This document shows positions 14,954-21,831 of a DNA stretch of 23,974 bases, piece by piece (the stretch's first letter is position 1; the number at the start of each line of letters is the position of its first letter). The notes under the pieces are model-generated. The model was given only the letters and a program-made list of their open reading frames with translations, was not told the origin of the DNA and did not search any database. This DNA comes from Pseudomonadota bacterium. Its GTDB lineage: Bacteria > Pseudomonadota > Alphaproteobacteria > Rhizobiales > Hyphomicrobiaceae. Both the position numbers and the translations under genes were made by a program. The stretch covers positions 1 through 23,974 of the forward strand of contig JAEZRM010000060.1 of the NCBI GenBank assembly GCA_023412805.1, read 5' to 3'.

Positions 14954-15535
14954 ATGTTGTCCGGCCACGATCGAGGTCAATCCGCTGCATCTCCGAGAGA
15001 GATTCCGATCTTAGGTTGGAAAGATATTCTGTTACGGGTTTGGGTTGGTCTAAGGGAGAACCGTGTCGTGCTGATCGCGGGCGGCGCGGCGTTCTTCTTA
15101 CTGTTGAGTCTTTTCCCAGCGATAAGCGCATTCATCTCAATTTATGGGCTGTTCTTCAATCCCCGGACAGCGATAGATCAGGTCGCTGCATTGGATACGG
15201 TTTTGCCAGAGGGCGCGTCTGAAATTATTCGGGAGCGCCTTAGCGAGTTGGCCCGCCAAAAAGCAAGGGCGCACTTACCTTGCGTGCTTCTTTCTATCCT
15301 TGCGTGCTTCTTTCTATGTGCAAAATTTTGCTGGCATCGATGCGGTCTATGGTTCCCTGGGCGCTAGCGTTGCCTTGTTGGTCTGAATATGGATTTCGGT
15401 GTTTATCGTAATCGTTGGCGCCATGATCAACGCCGAAATGGAGCATCAAACGACGCAAGATACTACCGGGGAGCGCCTCGAAGCGAGGGCCAGCGCGGGG
15501 CTGTTGTTGCGGACAGTTCTAGTCCGCCTAACTAG
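14954..15535 (+). pseudogene. Second YihY/BrkB membrane protein, internally deleted
   Basis: The N-terminal part reads IPILGWKDILLRVWVGLREN, LIAGGAAFFLLLSLFPAISA, YGLFFNPRTAIDQVAAL and SEIIRERLSELARQ, standard for YihY. The middle ~130 residues are absent. The C-terminal part resumes in another frame, AVYGSLGASVALLV, then a TGA at 15384-15386 where the family has Trp or similar, then IWISVFIVIVGAMINAEMEHQ and TTQDTT. A further shift gives the end GAVVADSSSPPN at 15535. At the deletion joint lies a perfect 20-bp tandem duplication (15278-15317). It is distinct from the YihY at 1949-2488, so both copies in the window are broken. Confidence 0.8.
15278..15317 (+). repeat. 20-bp perfect tandem duplication
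   Basis: Copy 1 is 15278-15297 and copy 2 is 15298-15317, identical (CCTTGCGTG ... TTTCTAT). It shifts the YihY frame by two and adds spurious residues (VLLSILACFFL). Likely replication slippage. Confidence 0.95.
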
Positions 15536-15851
15536 CGCGGGACAGCTTAATCGGGCGCCATGAAGGCCCTCTGGCGCGAAACGAGCAGCATCTGCGCAGT
15601 GCCGGCACATTATGCCAGTCGGCGCGACGGGGTAACATTCCAGAAGCCGGATAGGTTCGAGCACTCAGCGACGCGGCGGTCTCCTAATGCGCAACGCAGG
15701 GAGAGCGACGTTGTCGGACGGGCTTCCCCTGAGCCTCTCACCGAATTAGCCGAAGTCAGCAGGTTCTTCCGTGCAGGGGTTTTACGCCTCAACGTCGGAA
15801 CGAAGGCTATCCGCAAAGCATTTGCACCAGGCGCGCTGCTTGGAGGTCATC
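15536..15851. other. About 316 nt without a supported gene
   Basis: A plus-strand frame at 15560-15859 is open but has no recognisable domain and overlaps the next start; the minus frames look like shadows. Confidence 0.4.
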
Positions 15852-16278
15852 ATGCCTAACGATCGATCAGCGAATGGCCTATCCCTCAACGATAAATTCT
15901 CCCAGTTTGCTAGCTGGTCCGCGGATCTGCTGGGATCGGCGGGCGCATTCGTGTTCTCCACATTGCTAACGCTGGCATGGGCGCTGTCCGGCCCATTATT
16001 CAATTATTCGAATACTTGGCAGTTGATCATCAATACGGTAACGACCGTGCTGACGTTTCTCGCGGTCTTCCTCATCCAGCATACTCAAAACCGTGAAGGC
16101 CGGGCCGTTCAGCTGAAGCTCGATGAACTGATCCGAGTGTCGACGAGCGCCAGAAACCGCCTCATCGATCTCGAGCACTGTACCGACGACGAGATCAAGA
16201 CAAATGCAAGCTGAGTTCAAACGCCTTGTGGAAACGCGAAGACGTCGCGCCGCAAACGCTGCACCCGAGAAGGAGTGA
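15852..16278 (+). pseudogene. Low-affinity iron permease-like membrane protein, late frameshift
   Basis: The ATG at 15852 has GGAGG 5 nt upstream. The protein MPNDRSANGLSLNDKFSQFA ... has two transmembrane helices (AGAFVFSTLLTLAWALSG; LIINTVTTVLTFLAVFLIQH) followed by NREGRAVQLKLDELIR and a coiled C-terminus, the layout of the PF04120 'low affinity iron permease' family; these short bacterial forms may not transport iron. As written it stops at 16214 after DEIKTNAS. Removing one base near 16200 gives the family-like tail MQAEFKRLVETRRRRAANAA and a stop at 16278. Most of the protein is intact, so the short form may still function. Confidence 0.75.
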
Positions 16279-16638
16279 AATCTCCACGGCGCGCATGTTG
16301 TGCCGATCGGCACGGCACTCCAGATTTATTCAGTCGGTTCAGTGACCAGGCGGCCTCCTCGCTTAAGCAACTACCTGTCTGCCCTTTCCTTGCCGGCGAC
16401 ACGCCGTCGAATCTCGACAGCAGATATGGATGGCATCGCATTGGTGATCGAGCTGCGATCAATCACCGGCCGCGGCATACGGCCACAACGCCGAACGCGC
16501 TTGAACGTCTACAGAGCATGAGTTACGCGGCGAGGGCGACGACCGCTTCTGCGAGTTGGAAGGAAGAACCTTTTTCAAGTGGAGGATCGCACGGGGTGGA
16601 ACCTATCATCGGCCGTCGGTTCTTGACCGCCAGAATAG
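16279..16638. other. 360 nt without a supported gene
   Basis: Short frames on both strands, none recognised. A plus frame near 16420-16521 (MDGIALVIELRSITGRGIRP) is weakly protein-like. No exact stress-promoter motif occurs here; the GGAAC near 16593 has no CGTT at the right distance. Confidence 0.35.
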
Positions 16639-16781
16639 TACGGCCGCGGCCCCGATAAGGAATGAAAGGTGAGGGAGAAGCGCCCTACAGAGAAAGCCGT
16701 CGTCGTTGTCGGTAACAAGGCGTACATCTCGCGCGAGAAAGCGACCAGCAGGTTGCTGTCGTCTGCAAGGAGCGCAAATAG
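16639..16781 (+). pseudogene. Decayed paralogue of the secreted protein at 18793-19008
   Basis: The frame reads Y-GRGPDKE, a TGA (16663-16665) in place of the Cys codon, then KVREKRPTEKAVVVVGNKAY and ISREKAT. A one-base shift then gives QVAVVCKERK and a stop at 16781. The intact copy reads YYIVRGPDKKCKVVETRPTE ... KQIAVVCKERN, so this is the same gene with the signal peptide lost, Cys turned to stop and a frameshift. It is on the opposite strand to the intact copy. Confidence 0.75.
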
Positions 16782-16795
16782 GCTTGCCGTCGTGG

Positions 16796-16805
16796 CCCCC
16801 CCCCC
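16796..16805 (+). repeat. Run of ten C
   Basis: An uninterrupted C10 tract between the decayed paralogue and its terminator, the longest homopolymer I saw in the window. Prone to slippage and sequencing error. Confidence 0.9.
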
Positions 16806-16825
16806 AGAGCCCGCGTTGCCAAGGG

Positions 16826-16862
16826 AGCCCGGAACCGCTCAGCAACCGTTCCGGGCTTTCCT
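16826..16862 (+). terminator. Intrinsic terminator-like hairpin
   Basis: A 10-bp perfect stem, AGCCCGGAAC (16826-16835) with GTTCCGGGCT (16848-16857), a 12-nt loop and a weak T-run (TTTCC). It serves the decayed paralogue. Confidence 0.65.
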
Positions 16863-17071
16863 ATTGCCTTCATGCCGAGCGCGTGCGCCTCAATCTACAA
16901 TAAGGCCTACGCGAATTGGTCGCGAAGCGGTGGGCCCTAACGTGGTTTGGCTCATCGCGGCTGGGCGCTGTTGCAGACACTCAGTCCCTCAACGCGTGTT
17001 GAGCGAAACGGACAGTTCCCTCTTGTTGCTGCGGCGGGTAGGCGCGGGACGAAACGGCTATGGGTGCTGCG
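16863..17071. other. Short gap with nothing recognised
   Basis: No frame with a start signal, no promoter motif; it ends at the minus-strand terminator. Confidence 0.4.
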
Positions 17072-17105
17072 AAAACAAAAGGCCGACCTCGAATGGAGGC
17101 CGGCC
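17072..17105 (-). terminator. Intrinsic terminator on minus strand
   Basis: On the minus strand, GGCCGGCCTC (17105-17096) pairs imperfectly with GAGGTCGGCC (17090-17081) and is followed by TTTTGTTTT (17080-17072). It points to a minus-strand transcript arriving from above 17106. Confidence 0.7.
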
Positions 17106-17129
17106 AACGCGAGACAGCCGCCAACCTAA

Positions 17130-17247
17130 CTACTGAAGATTGAGAAAAGGTTTACTGGCCAAATCGATCACCGCGTTATTCGGCAATGTCTGAACGGCGA
17201 TCCTGCTCAACCCGCGCGCACCCTTGGTGGCCCAATTGCTTTTCCAT
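17130..17247 (-). pseudogene. Possible small minus-strand gene with frameshift
   Basis: The ATG at 17247 (MEKQLG) has GGAGC upstream. After a likely one-base shift at the TTGGG run, the frame reads WATKGARGLSRIAVQTLPNN and AVIDLASKPFLNLQ, stopping at 17130, and a good terminator follows at 17072-17105. The sequence is protein-like, about 40 residues, with no recognised family. It may instead be the C-terminal scrap of a larger protein. Confidence 0.35.
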
Positions 17248-17762
17248 CAGCTCCAAAGCTTGGCATACAGTCATGACGCACTGATCGAGCGCAATTGGGC
17301 CGGGGTGATGTTGACCGATTTAATTAGGGTGCAACTTCGATCGTTTGTAGAGGACGGCGACTCGCTAGTGGAGATGGCGGGCGAGCCCGTGCTGCTCAGT
17401 CACCTTCGGCGCAGCACCTCGGCTTAGCGTTCCATGAGCTCGCGACAAATTCAGCAAAGTACGGTGCGCTTTCGGTCCTCAGGGGTGGTGTTCGCATTTC
17501 TTGGACGACGATGAGTGATGAAAGAGGTGAATGCTTCGAGCTAACGTGGGCCGAGCACGGCGGACCAAAAGTCGTTCAGCCGACTCGTAAGGGGTTTGGA
17601 TCAGTGGTGCTTGAGCAGGCGGTCCCGAGGAGCATAGGTGGACTGGCGGATCTGCAATGGAAATCCGACGGGCTGGAATGGACGCTAAGAGTTCCCTTGG
17701 CGCGATTGATGTCAGATGAGCGGTTCCATTTTGGTCGGCCGAGTTCGATTCCTAATCGTTGA
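17245..17762 (+). pseudogene. HWE-family histidine kinase, C-terminal remnant
   Basis: The frame opens with FHQLQSLAYSHDALIERNWA and DLIRVQLRSFVEDGDSLVEM, the end of the HWE phosphoacceptor region. After LLS a one-base loss near 17395-17405 shifts to the frame reading AQHLGLAFHELATNSAKYGA (N box), then TWAEHGGP and RKGFGSVVLEQAV (ATP-lid and G2 motifs) and WKSDGLEWTLRVPLA, ending at 17762. The sensor domain and the phosphoacceptor His are missing, so it cannot signal. HWE kinases control the PhyR-EcfG general stress response in alphaproteobacteria, but general HWE kinases have many other roles. Confidence 0.8.
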
Positions 17763-18189
17763 CGTGTGGGATTGGACGCGCGAGAGCATGTTAGGTCAGT
17801 CGAGGCTTACCTTTATTGGCGCTGCCGTCCGAGCGCACTGCCGCGATTTTGCCGTAGACTGGGCCGCGCTTCCGCCGACGTCGAACTCTGCGGCCCCTTA
17901 CCCGGTACGCGAACTAAAGAGCATGCGCTTAGCAAGCTTGCGTTCCGCCCAGGCTATGAGGTCGTTCGCCTTTTTACTGCGCATCAGCGCATGGTTCGCG
18001 CGATATGCGGCCGGGCGGACGATATCTTTCAATGGCGTATTCGGAGCAGCGCGATAGAGCTTCGCGGCTACCGCGCCGTCTAACATGTGCGATAGATACA
18101 GCGCGGAAGCGGCCGTTCATGCGTGAAAGTGCGAGGTCGCTGCCGGTCATGCCGCCATGATGGCAGGTGCTACGGCTTCGTAACGGGTG
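17763..18189. other. About 430 nt; possible receiver remnant
   Basis: Two plus frames are open (17716-18057 and 17766-18083). The first begins GRVRFLIVDVWDW, which recalls the first strand of a response-regulator receiver and would fit behind an HWE kinase, but no phosphoacceptor Asp or Lys motif follows. A minus frame (17898-18086) is also protein-like. I do not call a gene. Confidence 0.3.
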
Positions 18190-18555
18190 TTAGTGCTTTG
18201 GCCCTGACTTGAAGTCACCTAAGAACATCACGTCTTCGGTCTTGCCTTTTTCACCCGCGTCCTGATGCTCTAGGATCCGCAAACGCGCCTCGACTTGCCT
18301 GAGGTGCTGCGCAGTTGGGCCGCCGTCGTTTTGCTTTCCGAGCTGGCTGTGGGTGAGGACGATCAGGAACGCGCCGATCAGTCCGCCGAACATGGTGCAC
18401 ATTGCGCCACACCAGCCGACGATATGCCTGCCGGCGACATGCTCGAAATAGAGAATTCCGGTCGAAATGATACCGATGGTCGCCGGCGCAGCGAACGCCC
18501 ACCAATACGTAACGAAATAGTGCTCCCAGGTAGTTGATGCTCGTTTGTTGTGCAT
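18190..18555 (-). CDS. Two-helix membrane protein, function unknown
   Basis: 121 residues from the ATG at 18555 (MHNKRASTTWEHYFVTYWWA). Helices at ~19-38 (WAFAAPATIGIISTGILYF) and ~46-68 (WCGAMCTMFGGLIGAFLIVL), then a charged soluble tail with a short coiled stretch (LRQVEARLRILEHQDAGEKG). A longer in-frame start at 18660 adds Arg-rich sequence and is rejected. The ribosome-binding site is weak and no stress promoter was found. No family recognised. Confidence 0.6.
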   Translation of the reverse strand: MHNKRASTTWEHYFVTYWWAFAAPATIGIISTGILYFEHVAGRHIVGWCGAMCTMFGGLIGAFLIVLTHSQLGKQNDGGPTAQHLRQVEARLRILEHQDAGEKGKTEDVMFLGDFKSGPKH

Positions 18556-18725
18556 GGCCGATCTCTTAGTCGCGAAGAACAGATACCGACGATTGAAGAG
18601 ATGCCACAAACGACGGGAAATCACGGCGCACCGTCGTGTGACCGCGAGGCTTTGTGCCATTTATTTATTATTTATCATGCTGCCGATGCTGGCAGGACAG
18701 AGGGGCTGTAAGCCGGTTGCGCAGA

Positions 18726-18769
18726 AAGCCTCGCAACCAGCCGCTGGAGGACGGCGAGTTGCGAGGCTT
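18726..18769 (-). terminator. Terminator of the secreted-protein gene
   Basis: A 12-bp perfect inverted repeat, AAGCCTCGCAAC (18726-18737) with GTTGCGAGGCTT (18758-18769), 24 nt beyond the stop at 18793 on the minus strand, followed there by TTTCTG. Confidence 0.65.
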
Positions 18770-18792
18770 CTCAAGTCCCCTGCTCGGGGATG

Positions 18793-19008
18793 TCAGTTGC
18801 GCTCTTTGCAGACGACGGCGATCTGCTTGGTGGCCTCTTCGCGCGATACATACTTGCGGTCGCCCACGACGACGATCGTCTTCTCGGTCGGACGCGTCTC
18901 GACGACCTTGCACTTCTTATCCGGGCCGCGAACGATGTAATAGTCGGCGGCGGTCGCAGCGTTGACGGTGCCGAGCAGGATGGTAGCGGCGAGGATGTGC
19001 TTGATCAT
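18793..19008 (-). CDS. Small secreted stress protein
   Basis: 71 residues from the ATG at 19008 with AAAGGAG about 9 nt upstream. Residues 1-21 are a signal peptide (MIKHILAATILLGTVNAATA-A). The mature ~50 residues (DYYIVRGPDKKCKVVETRPT, TIVVVGDRKYVSREEATKQI, AVVCKERN) hold two Cys that could form a disulfide across a small beta-alpha fold. Function unknown; the family is common in Bradyrhizobium-type genomes, often in several copies. An exact EcfG promoter lies upstream. A decayed copy is at 16639-16781. Confidence 0.8.
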   Translation of the reverse strand: MIKHILAATILLGTVNAATAADYYIVRGPDKKCKVVETRPTEKTIVVVGDRKYVSREEATKQIAVVCKERN

Positions 19009-19043
19009 GATGGTGCTCCTTTGCGTTTCCAGAGTGCGACGAC

Positions 19044-19069
19044 AACGAGAAAACGGATGATCAGGTTCC
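19044..19069 (-). promoter_or_regulatory. Sigma-EcfG promoter (exact)
   Basis: Minus strand: GGAAC (19069-19065), a 17-nt spacer, CGTT (19047-19044), 35 nt before the ATG at 19008. It overlaps the end of the upstream reading frame. Confidence 0.85.
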
Positions 19070-19429
19070 ATCGAACGGGTGCGTCCGGCTCTCGCCGTTC
19101 CCGCGAAGCTCGTCGTTGGTAAAGGAGATCTGGCGATGGACGCGAATGACGCGGACGCCCAGGTCAGCGACGCACTTCTCCGCTTCGTCCCAGTTCGCCC
19201 GCTCGGCGGCGGACATCGCTGTCAAGGCCGCTGCGGTGATGGATCGGAGTTCGGTGACGAGTGTGTTTTCCAGGATGACCTCGGGCTGGCTTTGGGGCTG
19301 GCTGGAGGGGCGTCGACAGGGCGCTAGGTCAACCCGTCGACGCGATGCTTGCTGGGCAAGCGCTACTCGTGCGTTAGCCGGCGACGTAGAGCTGCAACGC
19401 GATGGCGATGACAGCGACGTGGGCGGCAA
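19061..19429 (-). CDS. Hypothetical helical protein, start uncertain
   Basis: The convincing part is the last ~72 residues (VILENTLVTELRSITAAALT, MSAAERANWDEAEKCVADLG, VRVIRVHRQISFTNDELRGN), soluble and helical. No start codon precedes it closely; an ATG at 19216 would give 51 residues. The open frame goes back to 19429, but that part is Arg/Ser/Pro-rich and overlaps another small gene. The true 5' end may be lost. No family recognised. Confidence 0.45.
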   Translation of the reverse strand: MPPTSLSSPSRCSSTSPANARVALAQQASRRRVDLAPCRRPSSQPQSQPEVILENTLVTELRSITAAALTAMSAAERANWDEAEKCVADLGVRVIRVHRQISFTNDELRGNGESRTHPFDGT

Positions 19430-19463
19430 CGAAGAACAAGGCGGGGCCGACGAAGCCGTGCAT
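19374..19463 (-). CDS. 29-residue single-helix membrane peptide
   Basis: MHGFVGPALFFVAAHVAVIA followed by IALQLYVAG forms one transmembrane helix spanning nearly all of the peptide. It starts 11 nt after the stop of 19475-19714, with AGGGACCGAG upstream, so it would be the second cistron of that stress-regulated operon. Too short to be certain, but the composition is striking. Confidence 0.45.
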   Translation of the reverse strand: MHGFVGPALFFVAAHVAVIAIALQLYVAG

Positions 19464-19474
19464 CACTCGGTCCC

Positions 19475-19714
19475 TTATTTCGTCGACGGCGTTGGGGTCG
19501 TCGGTACCTTCGGCACCGGACGATTGGGCACAGTGACGCCCGGTTCTGACGTGACGATCGACGGACCGCTCGTGGTGCGGCCATAGAACGTCGTAAACAG
19601 GAGAGCCGCGAGAGCGATGACAACGATGAAGCCGATGATCCGGCCTAAGCCAGAGCCGACCCTCTCGTAGTATCGATCAACGTGTCGTGGCGGGCGCTCG
19701 CATTCGGTAGTCAT
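19475..19714 (-). CDS. Single-pass membrane protein with Pro/Thr-rich tail
   Basis: 79 residues from the ATG at 19714: a charged N-terminus (MTTECERPPRHVDRYYERVG), one transmembrane helix at ~26-44 (IIGFIVVIALAALLFTTFY), then an extended tail rich in Pro, Thr and Val (VTVPNRPVPKVPTTPTPSTK) that is probably periplasmic. No family recognised. An exact EcfG promoter lies 36 nt before the ATG, so it is a likely envelope stress protein. Confidence 0.7.
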   Translation of the reverse strand: MTTECERPPRHVDRYYERVGSGLGRIIGFIVVIALAALLFTTFYGRTTSGPSIVTSEPGVTVPNRPVPKVPTTPTPSTK

Positions 19715-19750
19715 GACGGACTCGCTTTCGCTGCTTCGGTTTAGCTGCGA

Positions 19751-19776
19751 AACGCCTAATACCCGAGAACTGTTCC
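19751..19776 (-). promoter_or_regulatory. Sigma-EcfG promoter (exact)
   Basis: Minus strand: GGAAC (19776-19772), a 17-nt spacer, CGTT (19754-19751). Confidence 0.85.
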
Positions 19777-20240
19777 AAATTAGCGAGCTCGCACCCACCT
19801 CTAGCCGCTTCAGGTGTCGTTGCTTTCGCAGGCGCGAACGGGGCTAGCGCGACTTTCTGAAGCGCTGACCGCGATCAGCATTCGCAGCTTTCCAGGCGGC
19901 CGTTTTGGCCTATTCGGCCGGTGAACACCATGGAGTGCAGGTCGTCGCAGAACATCCTCCAAATGGATGAGAAATAGGCGCTGCGAACACCCTCCCGTTA
20001 TCGCAGCCTACGCGGTCGGTTTTGTCGCCATCACCTTAGTGTGGGCATTGCGTCGGGCCAGCAGCTTGCTGAGTAACTTCGTCAAGTCGTCGCCACGCCT
20101 TTTGGGGTAACGACCGCTTGCCACATTGTTGTCGTCAAGCTTACTTATGGCAAAAACAGGATCTAATCCGTTGTCAAATGATCCGAGCGAGCATTTTCCC
20201 CCGTGCTCACGCGAATCCGATCTCGAGCAGACGGGAACAG
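19777..20240. other. Gap between stress region and ICE module
   Basis: About 460 nt. A plus-strand fragment near 20003-20100 reads AAYAVGFVAITLVWALRRAS, a possible membrane-protein end. A 35-codon frame at 20147-20254 (MAKTGSNPLSNDPSEHF) overlaps the fseA start. Neither is firmly supported. This gap probably holds the boundary between the two regions. Confidence 0.35.
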
Positions 20241-21057
20241 ATGCGCATGTATAGCCTACACCACTATGTCGGTCCCCCAGGGCGGGCTAGCTTGAACTCC
20301 TACAGCTACATGCTCGGACTGCACCGGCGCGATTGGTCTTGGGAAGGCCTACGCCGCAATCCGCGTTATCAGGATGAAGCCCGGGCGCACTTGGCGGACG
20401 AACAGGCCGCGACGCGACTGGAGAGCGGCGCGCTTTTCACGCGGATGCCCAAGGCCTCGCCTCGAGCGGAAGCATGGGCACTCCGCTCCTTTCGTTGATC
20501 CGTCACTGACGGCCCCAGCGGCACACCACTTTTGGGTGTTACCCGACAGTCAGAAGGTCCTAACGGTCGTTGCCGAACGAGCAACACCGACTGACAGAGA
20601 TGCTGTCTTTGTTCCGCAGCTTCGTGGCGTCGAGCATATTTTCATAGATGCCGCTGAAAATCAGCACGTACTACTTCGCGCCAATGGGCGTGTTCTTCAG
20701 CTCGAGATCGCTGGTGCCGACATCCTCAGCGAACACGTTAGATTCACCATCTCGCCGCGCCGCCTTGACTGGCTCGGGCGCGCAGCATCGGAGATGACCG
20801 ATTTGCACCGCGTTTTGTCAGGCGCCGCCGCTCCTGCTCAGCGCGCGACGGCACGCGCTATCAATCGTCGCGACGGATTCATTGTGTTCGACTACCTCAT
20901 GGCGGGCGGCACAGAGCGCGAAGCGGGCACCTTCATCCACGGCGCGGCCGCCGTCGCGCAAGACTGGCGCCACGGCAGTCTCCGACAGCGGATCCGTCGC
21001 GACAGACAACGCGCGGAGCAATTTGTAGCCGAAGGTTACCGCGACCTCTTGCGATGA
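20241..21057 (+). CDS. FseA-type transcriptional activator (DUF6499 + DUF2285), joined by +1 frameshift
   Basis: The first frame (start at 20241 or 20247) carries DUF6499: LNSYSYMLGLHRRDWSWEGL, RRNPRYQDEARAH. It reaches a TGA at 20496-20498 in the context UCC UUU CGU UGA. Slipping +1 on UUU-C gives LRSF-VDPSLTAPAAHHFWV and a second open frame to 21057 with the C-terminal DUF2285 domain (RRDGFIVFDYLMAGGTEREA ... VAQDWRHGSLRQRIRRDRQR). In Mesorhizobium ICEMlSymR7A, FseA activates excision and is made by programmed +1 frameshifting of two such ORFs; DUF2285 is an HTH variant. The order here (fseA, HTH, traF) fits that role. Joined length is about 271 residues. A simple one-base mutation is the alternative. 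Confidence 0.8.
20490..20498 (+). promoter_or_regulatory. Putative +1 ribosomal frameshift site in fseA
   Basis: UUU CGU UGA in the first frame. Phe-tRNA (anticodon GAA) can move from UUU to UUC one base on, a better pairing, giving GUU GAU next in the new frame. The zero-frame stop lies two codons away. Confidence 0.55.
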
Positions 21058-21082
21058 ATTGCGGTTCGATTCTTGAGAGGAT

Positions 21083-21115
21083 GCATTTCGTATCTCCCCG
21101 AGACGACTGAAATGC
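21083..21115. promoter_or_regulatory. Inverted repeat upstream of excisionase-like gene
   Basis: GCATTTC (21083-21089) and GAAATGC (21109-21115), 7-bp arms 19 nt apart, centred ~50 nt before the ATG at 21150. A possible activator site; FseA is known to activate the excisionase promoter in the related element. Confidence 0.4.
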
Positions 21116-21149
21116 GAAACATTGCCAGCTCTCAACAAGGAGAAGCCGT

Positions 21150-21440
21150 ATGTCCAACAAAGCGGAGAACAACTTCCTCATTGCTGTCGAAGCGGCAGCA
21201 GTGCTGCGCATGTCCAAACGCACGCTCGACACTCATCGGTGCAAGGGCACGGGTCCGAAATTTCGACGTCACGGCGGCCGCATTGTCTATCGGCTCGGCG
21301 ACATCCTCGAATGGTCGGAGCACCGGGCTGCCCGCAACTCCCCGCAGAGGCCAGATCGCGATAGTTGCATTGGCCGTCGTCGCACTACTGGCATCGAGGA
21401 AAATCGCCTATCCAGTGGTCCTGTGGAATGCGAGCCCTAG
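21150..21440 (+). CDS. Excisionase-like HTH protein (RdfS/AlpA type)
   Basis: 96 residues; AAGGAG lies 9 nt before the ATG. Residues ~9-58 form a winged HTH of the MerR/excisionase type (LIAVEAAAVLRMSKRTLDTH, GTGPKFRRHGGRIVYRLGDI, LEWSEHR). Such proteins bend att-site DNA and direct ICE excision or regulate its genes. It stands between fseA and traF, the place of rdfS in tripartite ICEs. The C-terminal ~35 residues overlap the traF frame and look unrelated, so the natural stop near 21330 may be lost. The exact orthology to RdfS is inference. Confidence 0.7.
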   Translation: MSNKAENNFLIAVEAAAVLRMSKRTLDTHRCKGTGPKFRRHGGRIVYRLGDILEWSEHRAARNSPQRPDRDSCIGRRRTTGIEENRLSSGPVECEP

Positions 21441-21831
21441 CGTTCCGATTGGCTTCTATTTGACGGTGAATCAACCGCCGGCAAGAGGAGAGTTGGCGGT
21501 TATCCGCCTGTCTGATGCCACTGGTGCATTGGCGAGCGCCCGCGGCTACCTGCCTGCGGGTGCGCTACTGATCAAACCTGTCGCAGGTGCTTCTGGCGAT
21601 GTCGTTTGTCGGTTTGGTCCGCTAATACGAATCAACGCCCGAATGCGCGCCGTAGCGCATGGAATGGACAGGCGACATCGCCTCCTGCCACGCTGGCGCG
21701 GGTGCCGCTACCTGACGACTTCTGAGCTCTTCGTCCTTTCGGACGTAGCGGGAAGCTATGATGGTCGCTATTTCGGGCCAATCGAACGGAGGACTGTATT
21801 GGGCACAGGCCTGCCTATCTGGACCCGCTAG
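21328..21831 (+). CDS. TraF-type conjugation signal peptidase (S26)
   Basis: About 167 residues; start uncertain. A hydrophobic anchor (GQIAIVALAVVALLA) is followed by LWNASPSVPIGFYL, with the catalytic Ser in SxPxG, and LIKPVAGASGD with the catalytic Lys. The C-terminal SDVAGSYDGRYFGPI motif is complete. It processes the conjugative pilin or similar substrates at the inner membrane. No ATG or GTG lies at the expected place: ACT at 21337 sits where a start would be, and TTG at 21370 would cut into the helix. The relaxase gene that usually follows traF is absent; instead a convergent gene shares its TAG (21828-21831, CTAG). Confidence 0.8.
   Translation: MPATPRRGQIAIVALAVVALLASRKIAYPVVLWNASPSVPIGFYLTVNQPPARGELAVIRLSDATGALASARGYLPAGALLIKPVAGASGDVVCRFGPLIRINARMRAVAHGMDRRHRLLPRWRGCRYLTTSELFVLSDVAGSYDGRYFGPIERRTVLGTGLPIWTR

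Noticed and set aside
20118..20240. Longer N-terminus for FseA
   Set aside because: The added 41 residues are Cys/Arg/Gln-rich without pattern, and the DUF6499 region begins well after 20241.
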